From CAZDET01 sp964504335 (GTDB lineage: Bacteria > Bacteroidota > Bacteroidia > Chitinophagales > Saprospiraceae), in contig CAZDET010000015.1 in the NCBI GenBank assembly GCA_964504335.1, forward strand, positions 20,984 to 84,983: a stretch of 64,000 bases of DNA, written 5' to 3'. The notes under the pieces are model-generated. The model saw only the letters and a list, made by a program, of their open reading frames with translations, was not told the DNA's origin and did no database searches. Each line of letters begins with the position of its first letter. Within the stretch, counting starts at the first letter, position 1. Positions 16,748-25,648 of this stretch are shown here, piece after piece. The position numbers were made by a program, and so were the translations under genes.

Positions 16748-17509
16748 ATGGAAGAGCAGATTATTCTCGGGATCGATGTAGGAGCTACGGGCATCAAAGG
16801 CGGGCTGGTCGATATTCGAAAGGGTGAACTCGTTACTGAACGCAAGCGCCTGGAAACGCCCGAACCCGCTACGCCGGAGGCCATGGGCCGGACCTTCGCC
16901 GAACTGGTCGCTCAGTTCGATTACGAGGGGCCGATCGGGGTTGGTTTTCCCGCAATCATCGACGCCAATGGAGTGGCACTCTCGGCGGCCAACATCGATT
17001 CGAGTTGGATCGGGCAATCAGTGGCAGCCGTCTTTTCGAAGGCTACCGGCGGGCGAAAGGTGGTCGTACTCAACGATGCGGATGCTGCGGGCCTCACCGC
17101 CATGCGGTTCGGCAGCGGAAAAGGCATCCGGGGCACCGTACTCATGATTACCATCGGTACCGGCCTGGGAAGTGCCCTCTTTCACAACGGGCACCTGATC
17201 CCCAACTCGGAGTTCGGACACATTTACCTGAAAGGGCGGGAAGTGGTTGCAGAAAAATTTATCTCCAATTCAGTCCGAAAGCAAGAAAACCTTTCCTGGG
17301 AAGAATTCGGTACCCGCCTCAATATTTACCTCCACCATCTCGATCGGATCATCAGCCCCGACCTGGTGGTCCTTAGCGGGGGAGCCAGCAAGAATTTTGA
17401 TCAATACAAAGATCAGCTCGACACCCGCATACCCGTGAAGCCCGCGATTACCCTCAATCAGGCGGGCACGATTGGCGCTGCTGTATTCGCCATGCGCAGC
17501 TGGGACTAA
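16748..17509 (+). CDS. ppgK: Polyphosphate glucokinase (ROK family)
   Basis: 253 residues. ATP/polyP-binding loop GIDVGATGIKGGLVD, then GVGFPAII, the hallmark NDADAAG and ITIGTGLGSALFHNGHLIPNSEFGHI. These match polyphosphate-glucose phosphotransferase rather than CXCGX(2)CX(2)E zinc-type ROK repressors, because no such cysteine motif is present. It phosphorylates glucose with inorganic polyphosphate (or ATP). Last gene of the adk cluster, so nucleotide-energy and polyphosphate use are linked by transcription. Confidence 0.92.
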   Translation: MEEQIILGIDVGATGIKGGLVDIRKGELVTERKRLETPEPATPEAMGRTFAELVAQFDYEGPIGVGFPAIIDANGVALSAANIDSSWIGQSVAAVFSKATGGRKVVVLNDADAAGLTAMRFGSGKGIRGTVLMITIGTGLGSALFHNGHLIPNSEFGHIYLKGREVVAEKFISNSVRKQENLSWEEFGTRLNIYLHHLDRIISPDLVVLSGGASKNFDQYKDQLDTRIPVKPAITLNQAGTIGAAVFAMRSWD

Positions 17510-17511
17510 TT

Positions 17512-17557
17512 AATGGTGAATGGCGAATTTTTTAAGTATTATTCGCTATTCACCATT
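17512..17557. repeat. Intergenic hairpin repeat before gap 2
   Basis: Two 16-base arms (17512-17527 and 17542-17557) pair with a single mismatch around a 14-base loop containing a T-run. It starts 2 bp after the ppgK stop and runs into the N gap. The last 11 bp (17548-17558) are repeated directly after the gap at 17659-17669. It could end the adk operon transcript and is structurally like the repeat at gap 1. Confidence 0.75.
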
Positions 17558-17558
17558 C

Positions 17559-17658
17559 NNNNNNNNNNNNNNNNNNNNNNNNNNNNNNNNNNNNNNNNNN
17601 NNNNNNNNNNNNNNNNNNNNNNNNNNNNNNNNNNNNNNNNNNNNNNNNNNNNNNNNNN
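17559..17658. other. Scaffold gap of 100 N
   Basis: Exactly 100 N, so an unknown length. As at gap 1, the break lies inside a hairpin repeat, and an 11-bp direct repeat flanks it. Confidence 0.98.
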
Positions 17659-17669
17659 ATTCACCATTC

Positions 17670-19079
17670 TTATAGCGGGTGGTAGAGATTAATCAGCGCT
17701 TGTACCTTCGGATCGTAGCGCAGGTCCGGTAGGTATTCGAAGAGCATTTCTCGATCGTCGAAGTAATCTTCGAGGGCTTCTCCGAGGCGGACGAATGCCT
17801 CCTTGCGATAATTGAGAACCATGAGTAGGGCAACGCTGGTAAATGCCAGGTCGGGACCTCCCGATTGTTCTTCTGCCTGAGTAATGAGGTCGATGACTTC
17901 GTGGTTGCGTTCCTGCCAGACGAGGAACCAGGCGTAGCTCATCCAGGCGCGCCCTTCGTGGGGAGCCATGCGGATGGCCTTCAGGTAGTACTGCTCGGCC
18001 TTGTGCGGATCGTCGACATGGAGGTATACTTCGGCGAGGGCCAGCACGTAATCCTCCTGTGAGGGATCGATTTCAGTAGCTCGCAGCAGGCTGTGGAGTG
18101 CCTTTTCCCACTTTTCTTCGGCAATGTAGCATTCACCGAGCTGGAAGTAGGCTTCGTCGGAGCCGGGATCGACCCGCAGCGCCCGGTGGAAATGGCGTCG
18201 GGCCTCAGAAAGCTGACCTTCGAATTGGTAACAACGGCCGATCTGTAGTAGCAGGTCGCAATCACCCGACCGCGCTTCCGATACCTGTAAGTAGGCTTCC
18301 AGCGCTTTGGCGTAGCGCTTGAGTTCGAAGCACAAATCGGCGTATTCCAAATAAGCTTCTTCGAAATCCTCCTGGATAATGAAGGCGTATTCGAAGGCCT
18401 CGATGGCTTCGTCGTAGAAGCGCAGGTAGGCCAGGATATGTCCCAGGTTGTACCAGGCTTGTGCATTGTAGGGTTCCTGATCGATGACCCATTCGTGCAG
18501 CTCCCGGCTCTCCGCGTAATTCTCGCAATAGGTGGTGCAAACCAACAGGCGCTCCAGTGCTTCTTCGTTGTGGGGATCGAGCTGGATGGAAGCCTGCAGG
18601 GCTTCGAACATCCGGTGGCTGTCTCCCTGGTGCTCGAACACCAACGACTCCAGCAGGAAGACGTCGCTCAGGCTTTCCGGGTTGGCTTCGGTTTTGTAGT
18701 AGGCCAATTCCTCGAGGGCCTCGGCATAACGATGGAGGTAGGTCAGCGCTTCTGCGCGCAGCAGGCTAATCTCCAGATCGTTTGGAGCGAACGTGTTGGC
18801 TTTTTCCAATACCGTCAGCGCCTGTTGCTCGTCGTTGAGCTGGAGGAGGAGCTGGGCTTTGCGGAGATAAAATTCGGAGGAAAAGCTATGGTGAGAAGCC
18901 GCGAGATCGGCAACGACGAGGGCGCGGTCTAGCTGGCCTTCGTCTTCGTAGAAGTCAATGAGTTGAACATAGGCGCGATGGTCAAGGTACACGTTCTTGC
19001 CGCGACTGGAGCTGCTTTCGTATTCCGTAACCAAATTGTAAAGCGCAACGTCGCGTTTACTCTTTTTCGGATTACTCAT
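17670..19079 (-). CDS. Large TPR-repeat scaffold protein
   Basis: 469 residues almost wholly composed of tetratricopeptide repeats, at least ten, for example AWYNLGHILAYLRFYDEAIEAFEYAF, CDLLLQIGRCYQFEGQLSEARRHFHRAL and AYFQLGECYIAEEKWEKALHSLLRAT. There is no signal peptide; the N-terminus is basic, so it is probably cytoplasmic. TPR arrays mediate protein-protein contacts and I cannot name the partner. The 5' leader contains a perfect 7-bp hairpin. The stop codon touches the repeat next to gap 2. Confidence 0.9.
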   Translation of the reverse strand: MSNPKKSKRDVALYNLVTEYESSSSRGKNVYLDHRAYVQLIDFYEDEGQLDRALVVADLAASHHSFSSEFYLRKAQLLLQLNDEQQALTVLEKANTFAPNDLEISLLRAEALTYLHRYAEALEELAYYKTEANPESLSDVFLLESLVFEHQGDSHRMFEALQASIQLDPHNEEALERLLVCTTYCENYAESRELHEWVIDQEPYNAQAWYNLGHILAYLRFYDEAIEAFEYAFIIQEDFEEAYLEYADLCFELKRYAKALEAYLQVSEARSGDCDLLLQIGRCYQFEGQLSEARRHFHRALRVDPGSDEAYFQLGECYIAEEKWEKALHSLLRATEIDPSQEDYVLALAEVYLHVDDPHKAEQYYLKAIRMAPHEGRAWMSYAWFLVWQERNHEVIDLITQAEEQSGGPDLAFTSVALLMVLNYRKEAFVRLGEALEDYFDDREMLFEYLPDLRYDPKVQALINLYHPL

Positions 19080-19104
19080 ATATCGAATTACCGAGTCAAA
19101 GACT

Positions 19105-19123
19105 GCAAGTCCCTTCGACTTGC
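19105..19123 (-). promoter_or_regulatory. Leader hairpin upstream of the TPR gene
   Basis: Perfect 7-bp stem (19105-19111 and 19117-19123) with a 5-nt loop, 26 nt upstream of the ATG on the minus strand and without a T-tract. It may influence translation or mRNA stability of the TPR gene, or be fortuitous. Confidence 0.35.
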
Positions 19124-19293
19124 TTTACCTCAATAATACGCGAAATCTCATCTAAAAGATACCTTCATTTGTATTAATTTTTTGTAGCGCCTCTTGCATC
19201 TGCGGCAAATCCTTGTGTAATAGGACGTATGAAGCGATGGATTATCTGATTATCCGCCGAATATAAATTAGATGTAATAAAATTGTTAAGATA

Positions 19294-19734
19294 TCATCGG
19301 CGTCGGCGGCGCAGCTCGTTGAGCAAATTGCGTTTGAACTCCTTATCGGCCTTGGGAAACAGGATGAGCTTTTGGGCGGGCACCACTTCCAGCGCTTGGC
19401 TCACGTATTCGGCGCGCAGTGCCTGGAGTTCTTGCTCGCGCTTGAGTTGTTGTTCGATGAGTTTCCGGGCTTCGGCTTCGCCAATGCTCTCGATGTTTCT
19501 CGGAGCCTGGTAGCGGTTTTTCACCTCCTGCATTTTGCCTTCCAGCTCATTGATGAGGGGCCAAAATGCCTGTGATTCGGCGGGGGTGAGGTTCATTCGG
19601 CCGGTGATGTAAGCCACGCGCTGGGCTCGCACCCGTTCGAATCGTTCGCCTCCGCTCGTCCAGTCGTCGAATAGTTGCGCCGAGGCCGTTGCGCCGACGC
19701 CCATCAGTAGCAAAAAGAAAAGTAGTTGTTTCAT
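19294..19734 (-). CDS. CpxP/Spy-like periplasmic protein
   Basis: 146 residues with a signal peptide (about 1-19, ending ASAQ) and a helical mature part: RVAYITGRMNLTPAESQAFWPLINELEGKMQEVKNRY resembles the LTxxQ regions of Spy/CpxP-type proteins, and the C-terminus is very basic (RRRRR). Bacteroidota often place this type behind an ECF sigma factor. Here it follows the sigma and membrane-protein genes at a 26-bp distance, suggesting an envelope-stress sensor or chaperone in the same operon. Confidence 0.78.
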   Translation of the reverse strand: MKQLLFFLLLMGVGATASAQLFDDWTSGGERFERVRAQRVAYITGRMNLTPAESQAFWPLINELEGKMQEVKNRYQAPRNIESIGEAEARKLIEQQLKREQELQALRAEYVSQALEVVPAQKLILFPKADKEFKRNLLNELRRRRR

Positions 19735-19760
19735 TGAGTCTCTTGTTTTGGGGTTGTTTT

Positions 19761-20225
19761 CTATTGTTTGAATTCCATCACTTCTTCGATCGAAAGATCG
19801 TCGATCAGCTCCAGCAGTTCATCGTCCGAGATGGAATCGGGCCGTGCGTACAGGGGGATAACGTCTTCGGCTTCCAGCAACAGATCGACGTCAAAGTCTT
19901 CCAGGTGCGAATCGACGTAGGCCAGGATTTCCTCGTCGGATAGCTCTGCCACCAGCGCTTCGGCATCGACCAAGCCCGGTGCGCTGCTCTGCCGCTGAAT
20001 CAGTACCACCGCCGCTACTACCAACAATGCGATCGCCGCGGCGGAAGCCAGCCGGTACAGGAGCGTCAGCGAACGTTGGCGCGCGGGGCGTTTTGCCCGT
20101 TGCAGGCTTTCCTCCCGGAGGGTGTCCAGATAGCTTTCGGGGAGGCGGAATCCATCGCCTTGCGGCCGTAGCCGCTGCAGCAGGGGCAACTCCTTCAATT
20201 CGTCTTGTTGCGATTTACGGTCCAT
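19761..20225 (-). CDS. Single-pass membrane protein, probable anti-sigma factor
   Basis: 154 residues: a cytoplasmic segment of about 50 residues with basic stretches, one membrane helix (about 58-80, AAAIALLVVAAVVLI), then an acidic extracytoplasmic domain with two similar repeats (DEEILAYVDSHLEDFDVDLLLE and DDELLELIDDLSIEEVMEF). There is no zinc-binding HxxxCxxC motif. Position immediately after an ECF sigma gene (overlapping by 1 bp) is the basis for calling it an anti-sigma factor; the sequence alone does not prove it. Confidence 0.65.
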   Translation of the reverse strand: MDRKSQQDELKELPLLQRLRPQGDGFRLPESYLDTLREESLQRAKRPARQRSLTLLYRLASAAAIALLVVAAVVLIQRQSSAPGLVDAEALVAELSDEEILAYVDSHLEDFDVDLLLEAEDVIPLYARPDSISDDELLELIDDLSIEEVMEFKQ

Positions 20226-20827
20226 TATTGGCTCATCTGTTTGCTCAAATAGTCTTCTACTTTCCGGGTAGCGTGGTGGTAGCTCGCCTTGAGCGCGCCT
20301 TCCGACGTCGCCAGGACTTCCGACATTTCCCGGTAGCTCATTTCTTCAAAATAGCGGAGGTTAAACACCGCTCGTTGTTTGGGGGGGAGAGTGGCAATGG
20401 CCATGTGCAAATGCCGCTGGGCGGCGTCTCCGTCGAAGTGTTGGTCGCCGGCCAGCGTATCTCCCACCCATTGGGCCTCATCTTCGAGGCTCAGTGCGCG
20501 GCGGCGTTTTTGTTGCTCCAGCCAATCGAGTGCTTCGTTGGTGGCAATGCGGTACATCCAGGTGTACAATCGGCTCTGCTCCTTGAAGCGGTCGATATTG
20601 CGGTAAATTTTCACCAGGGCATTCTGCAATACGTCGTTGGCATCGTCGTGTTCGATCACCAGGCGCCGTACCTGTGCGTACAACCGCTCTCCGTACTGAT
20701 CGACCAGCAGGCGAAAGCCCCGGTCGCGGGTTTGCCGCTGCTGGAGCAGCTGGAGGAGGATGTGATCCTCTACGGGCGTAGCTTGGGTCGTTGGCAGATG
20801 CACGGTTTTGCTTTGATTCGCCTTCAT
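20225..20827 (-). CDS. ECF-type RNA polymerase sigma factor
   Basis: 200 residues with region 2 (DQYGERLYAQVRRLVIEHDDANDVLQNALVKIYRNIDRF and LYTWMYRIATNEALDWL) and region 4 (ATLPPKQRAVFNLRYFEEMSYREMSEVLATSEGALKASYHHATRKVEDYL). This is the usual sigma-70 family ECF architecture. It leads a three-gene set with the membrane protein and the CpxP-like gene and probably controls its own operon. Confidence 0.95.
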   Translation of the reverse strand: MKANQSKTVHLPTTQATPVEDHILLQLLQQRQTRDRGFRLLVDQYGERLYAQVRRLVIEHDDANDVLQNALVKIYRNIDRFKEQSRLYTWMYRIATNEALDWLEQQKRRRALSLEDEAQWVGDTLAGDQHFDGDAAQRHLHMAIATLPPKQRAVFNLRYFEEMSYREMSEVLATSEGALKASYHHATRKVEDYLSKQMSQ

Positions 20828-20885
20828 TAGATGGAAATCAGAAGTGAAGGTTTAATCAGCAAACGCACTTTTTTGCGCGCATCTG

Positions 20886-21596
20886 CTACTTCAGGAGGGC
20901 TTTTTCCACGTCCGCCCAATTCGATCGGCTCACCGGAATCTTGTGAGGGCCGATGATCAATTGATGCCCCGCTACCGTATGGACTTTCGACAAATTGACG
21001 ATGAAGGACCGGTGTACCTGAAGAAAAGGCGTGGAAGGGAGTTGGGTACGGATTTCCTTGAGTGGCTGCAAAACCGTAAACCGGCCGCGCTCGGTTTGTA
21101 GGAGTACGTAATTCTGCATGGACTCGACGAAGAGGAGTTCGTCGAACCGGATGCGCTCCAGTTTACCGTCGGATTTGACGAAGATCGACTCCGGTTGGTC
21201 GGATTGGTTACGGGCCATTCGATCCTGAACGGCCTGTTGCAATTCGAATTGCTCGCGGGCGCGCACGCAGGCGCGCAGAAAACGGGGAAAGGTAATGGGC
21301 TTGACGAGATAATCGAGCACCGCCAGCTTAAACCCCTCCAACGCAAACTTATCGAAGGCCGTGGTGAGAATGACAATAGGAGGGTCGCTGAGCGTGCGCA
21401 GCAATTCGAGGCCGCTCAACTGCGGCATTTCGATGTCTAAAAGGAGGAGATCCACGCGTTGCTTTTCCAGAATTTGGAGGGCTTCCAGGGCGTCTTTTGC
21501 CGATCCGATCCGGTGCAGAAATTCCAGGCGTTCTACGTAGGCCTCCAACCCTTCTCGGGCCAGCGGCTCGTCGTCTACAATCAGGGTGTGCATCAT
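20886..21596 (-). CDS. LytTR-family response regulator
   Basis: 236 residues: receiver domain (1-120) with the acidic pocket (VDDEP), phosphoacceptor Asp54 in LLLDIEMPQLSG, conserved Thr in ILTTAF and Lys in YLVKPI. A LytTR DNA-binding domain (about 135-235) follows, with FVESMQNYVLLQT and FLQVHRSFIVNLSKV. Its start overlaps the stop of the kinase gene by 4 bp (ATGA), so the pair is coupled. Confidence 0.95.
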   Translation of the reverse strand: MMHTLIVDDEPLAREGLEAYVERLEFLHRIGSAKDALEALQILEKQRVDLLLLDIEMPQLSGLELLRTLSDPPIVILTTAFDKFALEGFKLAVLDYLVKPITFPRFLRACVRAREQFELQQAVQDRMARNQSDQPESIFVKSDGKLERIRFDELLFVESMQNYVLLQTERGRFTVLQPLKEIRTQLPSTPFLQVHRSFIVNLSKVHTVAGHQLIIGPHKIPVSRSNWADVEKALLK

Positions 21597-22621
21597 AATT
21601 CGATCTTCAAAAGGGCGGAAAACCGCCTGGGCTCGGCCTGAAGCTGTAGTTCGTGGCGTTTCGGATAAATGAGTTCCAGACGGCGCCGCACATTGTGCAG
21701 GCCAATGCCTCCGACTGCGTGGCTGGTCGAAACAGGCCGATGGTCGGGTAATTTGGTATTGACCACTTGAAACTGAAACGTCCGATCGGATAGCTGGGCG
21801 CAGATTTTTATGGCCCCTTCCCGCGGAGAAACGTGCTTGAAGGCATTTTCCACGAAGGGCTGCAACAGCAGCGGAGCGATCCGGGTTTCTGATGGAACGG
21901 GCGGCAGCTCTAGTTGCAGGGCCAGGTCCGACTCGCGGCGCAGGCTGGCCAACCGGGTGTATTGCCGCAGGTAGTCGAATTCTTCTTCGAGTAAAATTGT
22001 CGGTTCGTTGGCCTGGTAGAGCTGATAGCGCAGTAAATCGCTAAAGCCGGCCAATGCTTCCGCCGCCACATCGGGATCTTTGGGGATCAGGAAATAAATG
22101 GAATTTAGCGCATTGAACAGGAAGTGCGGGTCGAGCTGGCTGCGCAGGAACTGCAATTCGGCTTCCATTTTCTCCCGCAGGACTACTTCCTTCTGCCGCT
22201 GCTCCTCCTGCCGGTGCAAAATGGATTGCAAGCCAAAAGACAAGAACAACATACTGGTATTACCTCCGAGAATACTCCCGATTAGCCCCCCGGATTCCAG
22301 CAGCTCCGTGAGCAGGTCGTCCGATAGCTGACCGATAAACCATGCGTACAGCAATCCGAACAGCAACACCGAACTAACCAGTAGAACCCCAAAAGCGGAG
22401 GCTGCATACAGGGCATAGCGCCCGGGCCACAAGAATCGCGGCATCAGTACCTCCAGGTTCAGATAAACGATCGCTACGTGCACAAAGGTGTAGATCGAGG
22501 AAGTAAGCAACGATGGCAGAAAGAAAAAGTCGGGGCTGTAAATGCCGTGCCAAAACAAAGTATAGGCTACCCAAAAGGCCACCTGAATCCATCCGGGAAT
22601 CCTGCGAGCTACCGATTTCAT
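21593..22621 (-). CDS. LytS/YehU-type sensor histidine kinase
   Basis: 342 residues: four hydrophobic helices in the first 130 residues, a coiled linker (QEEQRQKEVVLREKMEAE), the His_kinase signature LRSQLDPHFLFNALNSI with the phosphoacceptor His, and a divergent ATPase domain with LLLQPFVENAFKH and GGIGLHNVRRRL. It phosphorylates the LytTR regulator encoded next to it. The ATG at 22619-22621 fits a cytoplasmic N-terminus leading into TM1. Confidence 0.94.
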   Translation of the reverse strand: MKSVARRIPGWIQVAFWVAYTLFWHGIYSPDFFFLPSLLTSSIYTFVHVAIVYLNLEVLMPRFLWPGRYALYAASAFGVLLVSSVLLFGLLYAWFIGQLSDDLLTELLESGGLIGSILGGNTSMLFLSFGLQSILHRQEEQRQKEVVLREKMEAELQFLRSQLDPHFLFNALNSIYFLIPKDPDVAAEALAGFSDLLRYQLYQANEPTILLEEEFDYLRQYTRLASLRRESDLALQLELPPVPSETRIAPLLLQPFVENAFKHVSPREGAIKICAQLSDRTFQFQVVNTKLPDHRPVSTSHAVGGIGLHNVRRRLELIYPKRHELQLQAEPRRFSALLKIEL

Positions 22622-22828
22622 ACTTCCAAAATAACCCGAAGCCTACACTTATCCCTTCGGAATTTACGACCAGCGGCATTGTCGGGATGAATGGAATCAT
22701 TTCGTGGAGCAATGCCCCTATTTCGCAGACGCGACCATTCATCAATACCTAGCAGTTGGCCGTCAAGAGGAATTGGCAGATGGTTGGATGAGGAAGTATT
22801 TTTCGAAAAATTCAAAAAACCAAGCGAT

Positions 22829-23542
22829 ATGTTGACTATCCGAAATTTATGCCTCCTATTCTGCGTAGGGATCGCCGCGATTACTACGGCACAAGATGAT
22901 CTGGCGGAGAAAGCTTACCGTGCCTACCTGAACAATGACGCTGACTTGTGGGCAAGCGTGGTAAACGACTACGAGCAGGGAAGCGATTCCGATCGCTATC
23001 TGCGAGCTGCCGAAGCAGCCTACGGTGCGGCCGGCACGGCCTTTGCCAATGAGGATGAAGGCCAGGCCAAGAAATGGGCACAGCGCAGCGTAGAGCTGGC
23101 CAAAAAACACCTGGAAACCGATTCGAAAAGTGCGGATGGGAAGGCCGTACTCGCGGGGGCCTACGGCATTCAAATGGGACTTTCGCCGATGAAAGCCATG
23201 TTTCTGGGAGGAAAGTCTAAACGGCTTCTTCACGAGGCGGTAGATAGTGAAAATGCGGGCCCTTTACCGCACTTCATGATGGCGATGAGTTTTTACCAAA
23301 CGCCGGCCATGTTCGGTGGGGACAATGAGAAAGCCGTAGCCCATTTCAAAAAGGCTGTTTCGGGCTACAAGGCCGAATCCCGGGCCCACGACTGGATGTA
23401 CCTGAGCAGCATGGCCTGGCTGGGGCAAGCCCTGGAAAGTCAGGAGCAGAATAATCAGGCGATCGCCGTCTACGAACAGGCACTGGAAACCGAGCCCGGA
23501 TTCTTCTGGGTGAAGTACGAACTGCTACCGGCTGTAAAATAA
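22829..23542 (+). CDS. Secreted TPR-like protein paired with a TonB receptor
   Basis: 237 residues from the ATG at 22829, the first to give a signal peptide (MLTIRNLCLLFCVGIAAITTAQ). The mature part is helical, with TPR-like repeats (RYLRAAEAAYGAAGTAFANEDEGQAKKWAQRSVELAKK; WLGQALESQEQNNQAIAVYEQALETEP). It should be periplasmic. It ends 6 bp before a TonB-dependent receptor gene, so it may assist the same uptake function. It is divergent from the LytS kinase gene. Confidence 0.82.
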   Translation: MLTIRNLCLLFCVGIAAITTAQDDLAEKAYRAYLNNDADLWASVVNDYEQGSDSDRYLRAAEAAYGAAGTAFANEDEGQAKKWAQRSVELAKKHLETDSKSADGKAVLAGAYGIQMGLSPMKAMFLGGKSKRLLHEAVDSENAGPLPHFMMAMSFYQTPAMFGGDNEKAVAHFKKAVSGYKAESRAHDWMYLSSMAWLGQALESQEQNNQAIAVYEQALETEPGFFWVKYELLPAVK

Positions 23543-23548
23543 CTGATT

Positions 23549-25648
23549 ATGCGATTGTCCGTCCTGTCGGTGCTCCTGTGTTATTGGTCGGTGGCGGTTC
23601 TCGCCCAGCCCCCTCGGGGACGGGTAGTGGATGCGCAAACCCAGGCCACCCTCCCCTTTGCTACTATCGAGGCGGTGGGCCTGGCGGGGGTAGGGGTGCA
23701 GACCGATGTGGACGGACAATTCCAGTGGTCACTGGAGGTGCGACCGGATTCGCTGCGATGTTCCTACCTGGGGTATGCTCCTCAGACCATCCCCTTCGAA
23801 TCGGAGATGGCGTTTCGCCTGCAACCGATAGCATCGGAGATTACTCCCGTGACGGTGCGGGCGGAGCGGCTGGTCGCCCGCGAATTTGCTACGGAAGCGC
23901 TCGGTCAGCTGGATATTTACCGCCAACCGGCGGCAAAGGCCGACCCGCTGCTGGCCGTCAATGCACTACCCGCAGCCACGAATACTGATGAAACTGCTAA
24001 TGTGGCCCTGCGCGGCTCGCTGCCTGGGGCATCGACCGTCTTTTTGGAAGGAGTACCGATCGACGATGCCGTCAAGCTTGACCAACCCGATGGGCCCGGG
24101 CAATTCAGCATTTTCAACACCGCCCTCGTTCGGAAATTGACGGTCTATCCCTCCAACCCGCCCATTGAGTTGGGGCAATCGGCCGGAGGGGCCGTAGCTA
24201 TAGAATTCCCATCGGAGGTGCGCGCCAGCGGTCAGAGCCTGAGTGCGTCGATGGTAGGCGTGGGGTACAGCCGTAGCCGGTCAATTGGCGAAAAGGCGGG
24301 CTCCGTGTTTTTTTCCAATTTGCAATCGCATCATTTATTAAAGGCCTTCAACGCCAGCTCCCTGCAATCCTTGAAGCGCTTCAATACGCTGGATGCGGGC
24401 TACCTGCTGACCGGACAACCGAATGACCAGACTGCGTGGAAAATATTCAGCTACGGCTTGCTGGAACGCTACCGCTACCAGACGCGCTTCCTGTCTACCG
24501 AACAGCCATTCGATCAGCGCAAGGCGCGCCTGCTCACTGTTGCCTCTTTCGATTACCGCTGGGACCGCTGGCGGGTACAAGGCCGCCAGGGCCTCGCCTG
24601 GTCGACGGCTGATTACGATTTCGGAAATATCCAGACCAACCCCCGGCGCTGGTTCAGCTTTACCAGCGGCACGCTTACTTATGCAGGTACCAAGTGGCAG
24701 GCTACAGCCGGTGGAGTGCTTCGGCTCGAGTCGAGCCAGACCGAGGGCCGGGCCCCGGCCTTCGAGTACGCTATTCGGGCAGAGGATGCATCTTTTTCCT
24801 ATGAGTCCAAATCGGAACTCGCCCAAACGGAAGCTTTTACCTATCTCAAATACCGCCCCACTACCCAATGGGCAATCGGTGGAGGAATTCGGCACGGCCG
24901 GGCCCACGACCGGGGAGAATCGCTCACTTCGTGGCAGCTCAACGGCTTCTATCAGCCGGGGAAATCGATCGTGTTCCGCCTGGGGTACGGGCACTATGGG
25001 AAATATCTGCCGCCCTCGAGCCGGATCAATGACTTTTCATTATTGGAAAGCCGCCAACTATCGGTGGATGTACGCTGGCAGCAGGACCCCTGGACCCTTC
25101 AACTAGCCGCCTACCGCCACGTCGGAAGATCGGAGCTGCTGCGCAATCCGGTGCAGGGATTGGAAGCCTACTTATCATACAATAAAAACAGGCTGTTTGT
25201 CCAGCTAAGTGCAGCCACTATTCAAAGTGTTTTCGAAGAATCGGACATCCTCTATCCCGCCCCGGCTGACCTGAGCTACTTAGCCACCCTACAGGCACGC
25301 ATCGATCTGCCCGCCGACATTCAATTAGGAACCTTCCTGCGCGCGCGGCCGGGCACTTTTTATCAACCTCTGATCGATCGCCAATTTGATGCGACGTTTG
25401 ATCAATGGCTTCCCGTTTTCGCCGAACTCCCGGATGGAGCGTTGTATCCCGATTACCTGCGACTGGATTTGAATATCAACCGCACATTCGTCCTCCCCGA
25501 AGGATCGCTGATAGCCTTTGCTTCGCTAAACAATGTGCTGGATACCCGCAACGTCCGTTCGTACTACTACGACGACAGCCTGACGGATCGGCGGGCGAGC
25601 TATTTCGGCAGAAGGGTCTGGTTTTTAGGCGTCGTCTTTCAGTGGTGA
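23549..25648 (+). CDS. TonB-dependent outer-membrane receptor with CarboxypepD_reg-like domain
   Basis: 699 residues: signal peptide (about 1-19), carboxypeptidase-regulatory-like domain (about 22-95, GRVVDAQTQATLPFATIEAVGL), plug (about 110-215, with NVALRGSLPGASTVFLEGVPIDD) and a 22-stranded barrel ending in the aromatic YFGRRVWFLGVVFQW. The barrel is compact compared with SusC proteins (about 1000 residues), and no SusD neighbour exists, so iron-complex, cofactor or peptide uptake is more likely than glycan uptake. The last 24 bp overlap the convergent DUF2237 gene. Confidence 0.92.
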   Translation: MRLSVLSVLLCYWSVAVLAQPPRGRVVDAQTQATLPFATIEAVGLAGVGVQTDVDGQFQWSLEVRPDSLRCSYLGYAPQTIPFESEMAFRLQPIASEITPVTVRAERLVAREFATEALGQLDIYRQPAAKADPLLAVNALPAATNTDETANVALRGSLPGASTVFLEGVPIDDAVKLDQPDGPGQFSIFNTALVRKLTVYPSNPPIELGQSAGGAVAIEFPSEVRASGQSLSASMVGVGYSRSRSIGEKAGSVFFSNLQSHHLLKAFNASSLQSLKRFNTLDAGYLLTGQPNDQTAWKIFSYGLLERYRYQTRFLSTEQPFDQRKARLLTVASFDYRWDRWRVQGRQGLAWSTADYDFGNIQTNPRRWFSFTSGTLTYAGTKWQATAGGVLRLESSQTEGRAPAFEYAIRAEDASFSYESKSELAQTEAFTYLKYRPTTQWAIGGGIRHGRAHDRGESLTSWQLNGFYQPGKSIVFRLGYGHYGKYLPPSSRINDFSLLESRQLSVDVRWQQDPWTLQLAAYRHVGRSELLRNPVQGLEAYLSYNKNRLFVQLSAATIQSVFEESDILYPAPADLSYLATLQARIDLPADIQLGTFLRARPGTFYQPLIDRQFDATFDQWLPVFAELPDGALYPDYLRLDLNINRTFVLPEGSLIAFASLNNVLDTRNVRSYYYDDSLTDRRASYFGRRVWFLGVVFQW

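Noticed and set aside
23549..25648. SusC-type glycan uptake locus
   Set aside because: The receptor is too short for SusC, and no SusD-like lipoprotein or glycoside hydrolase lies nearby.
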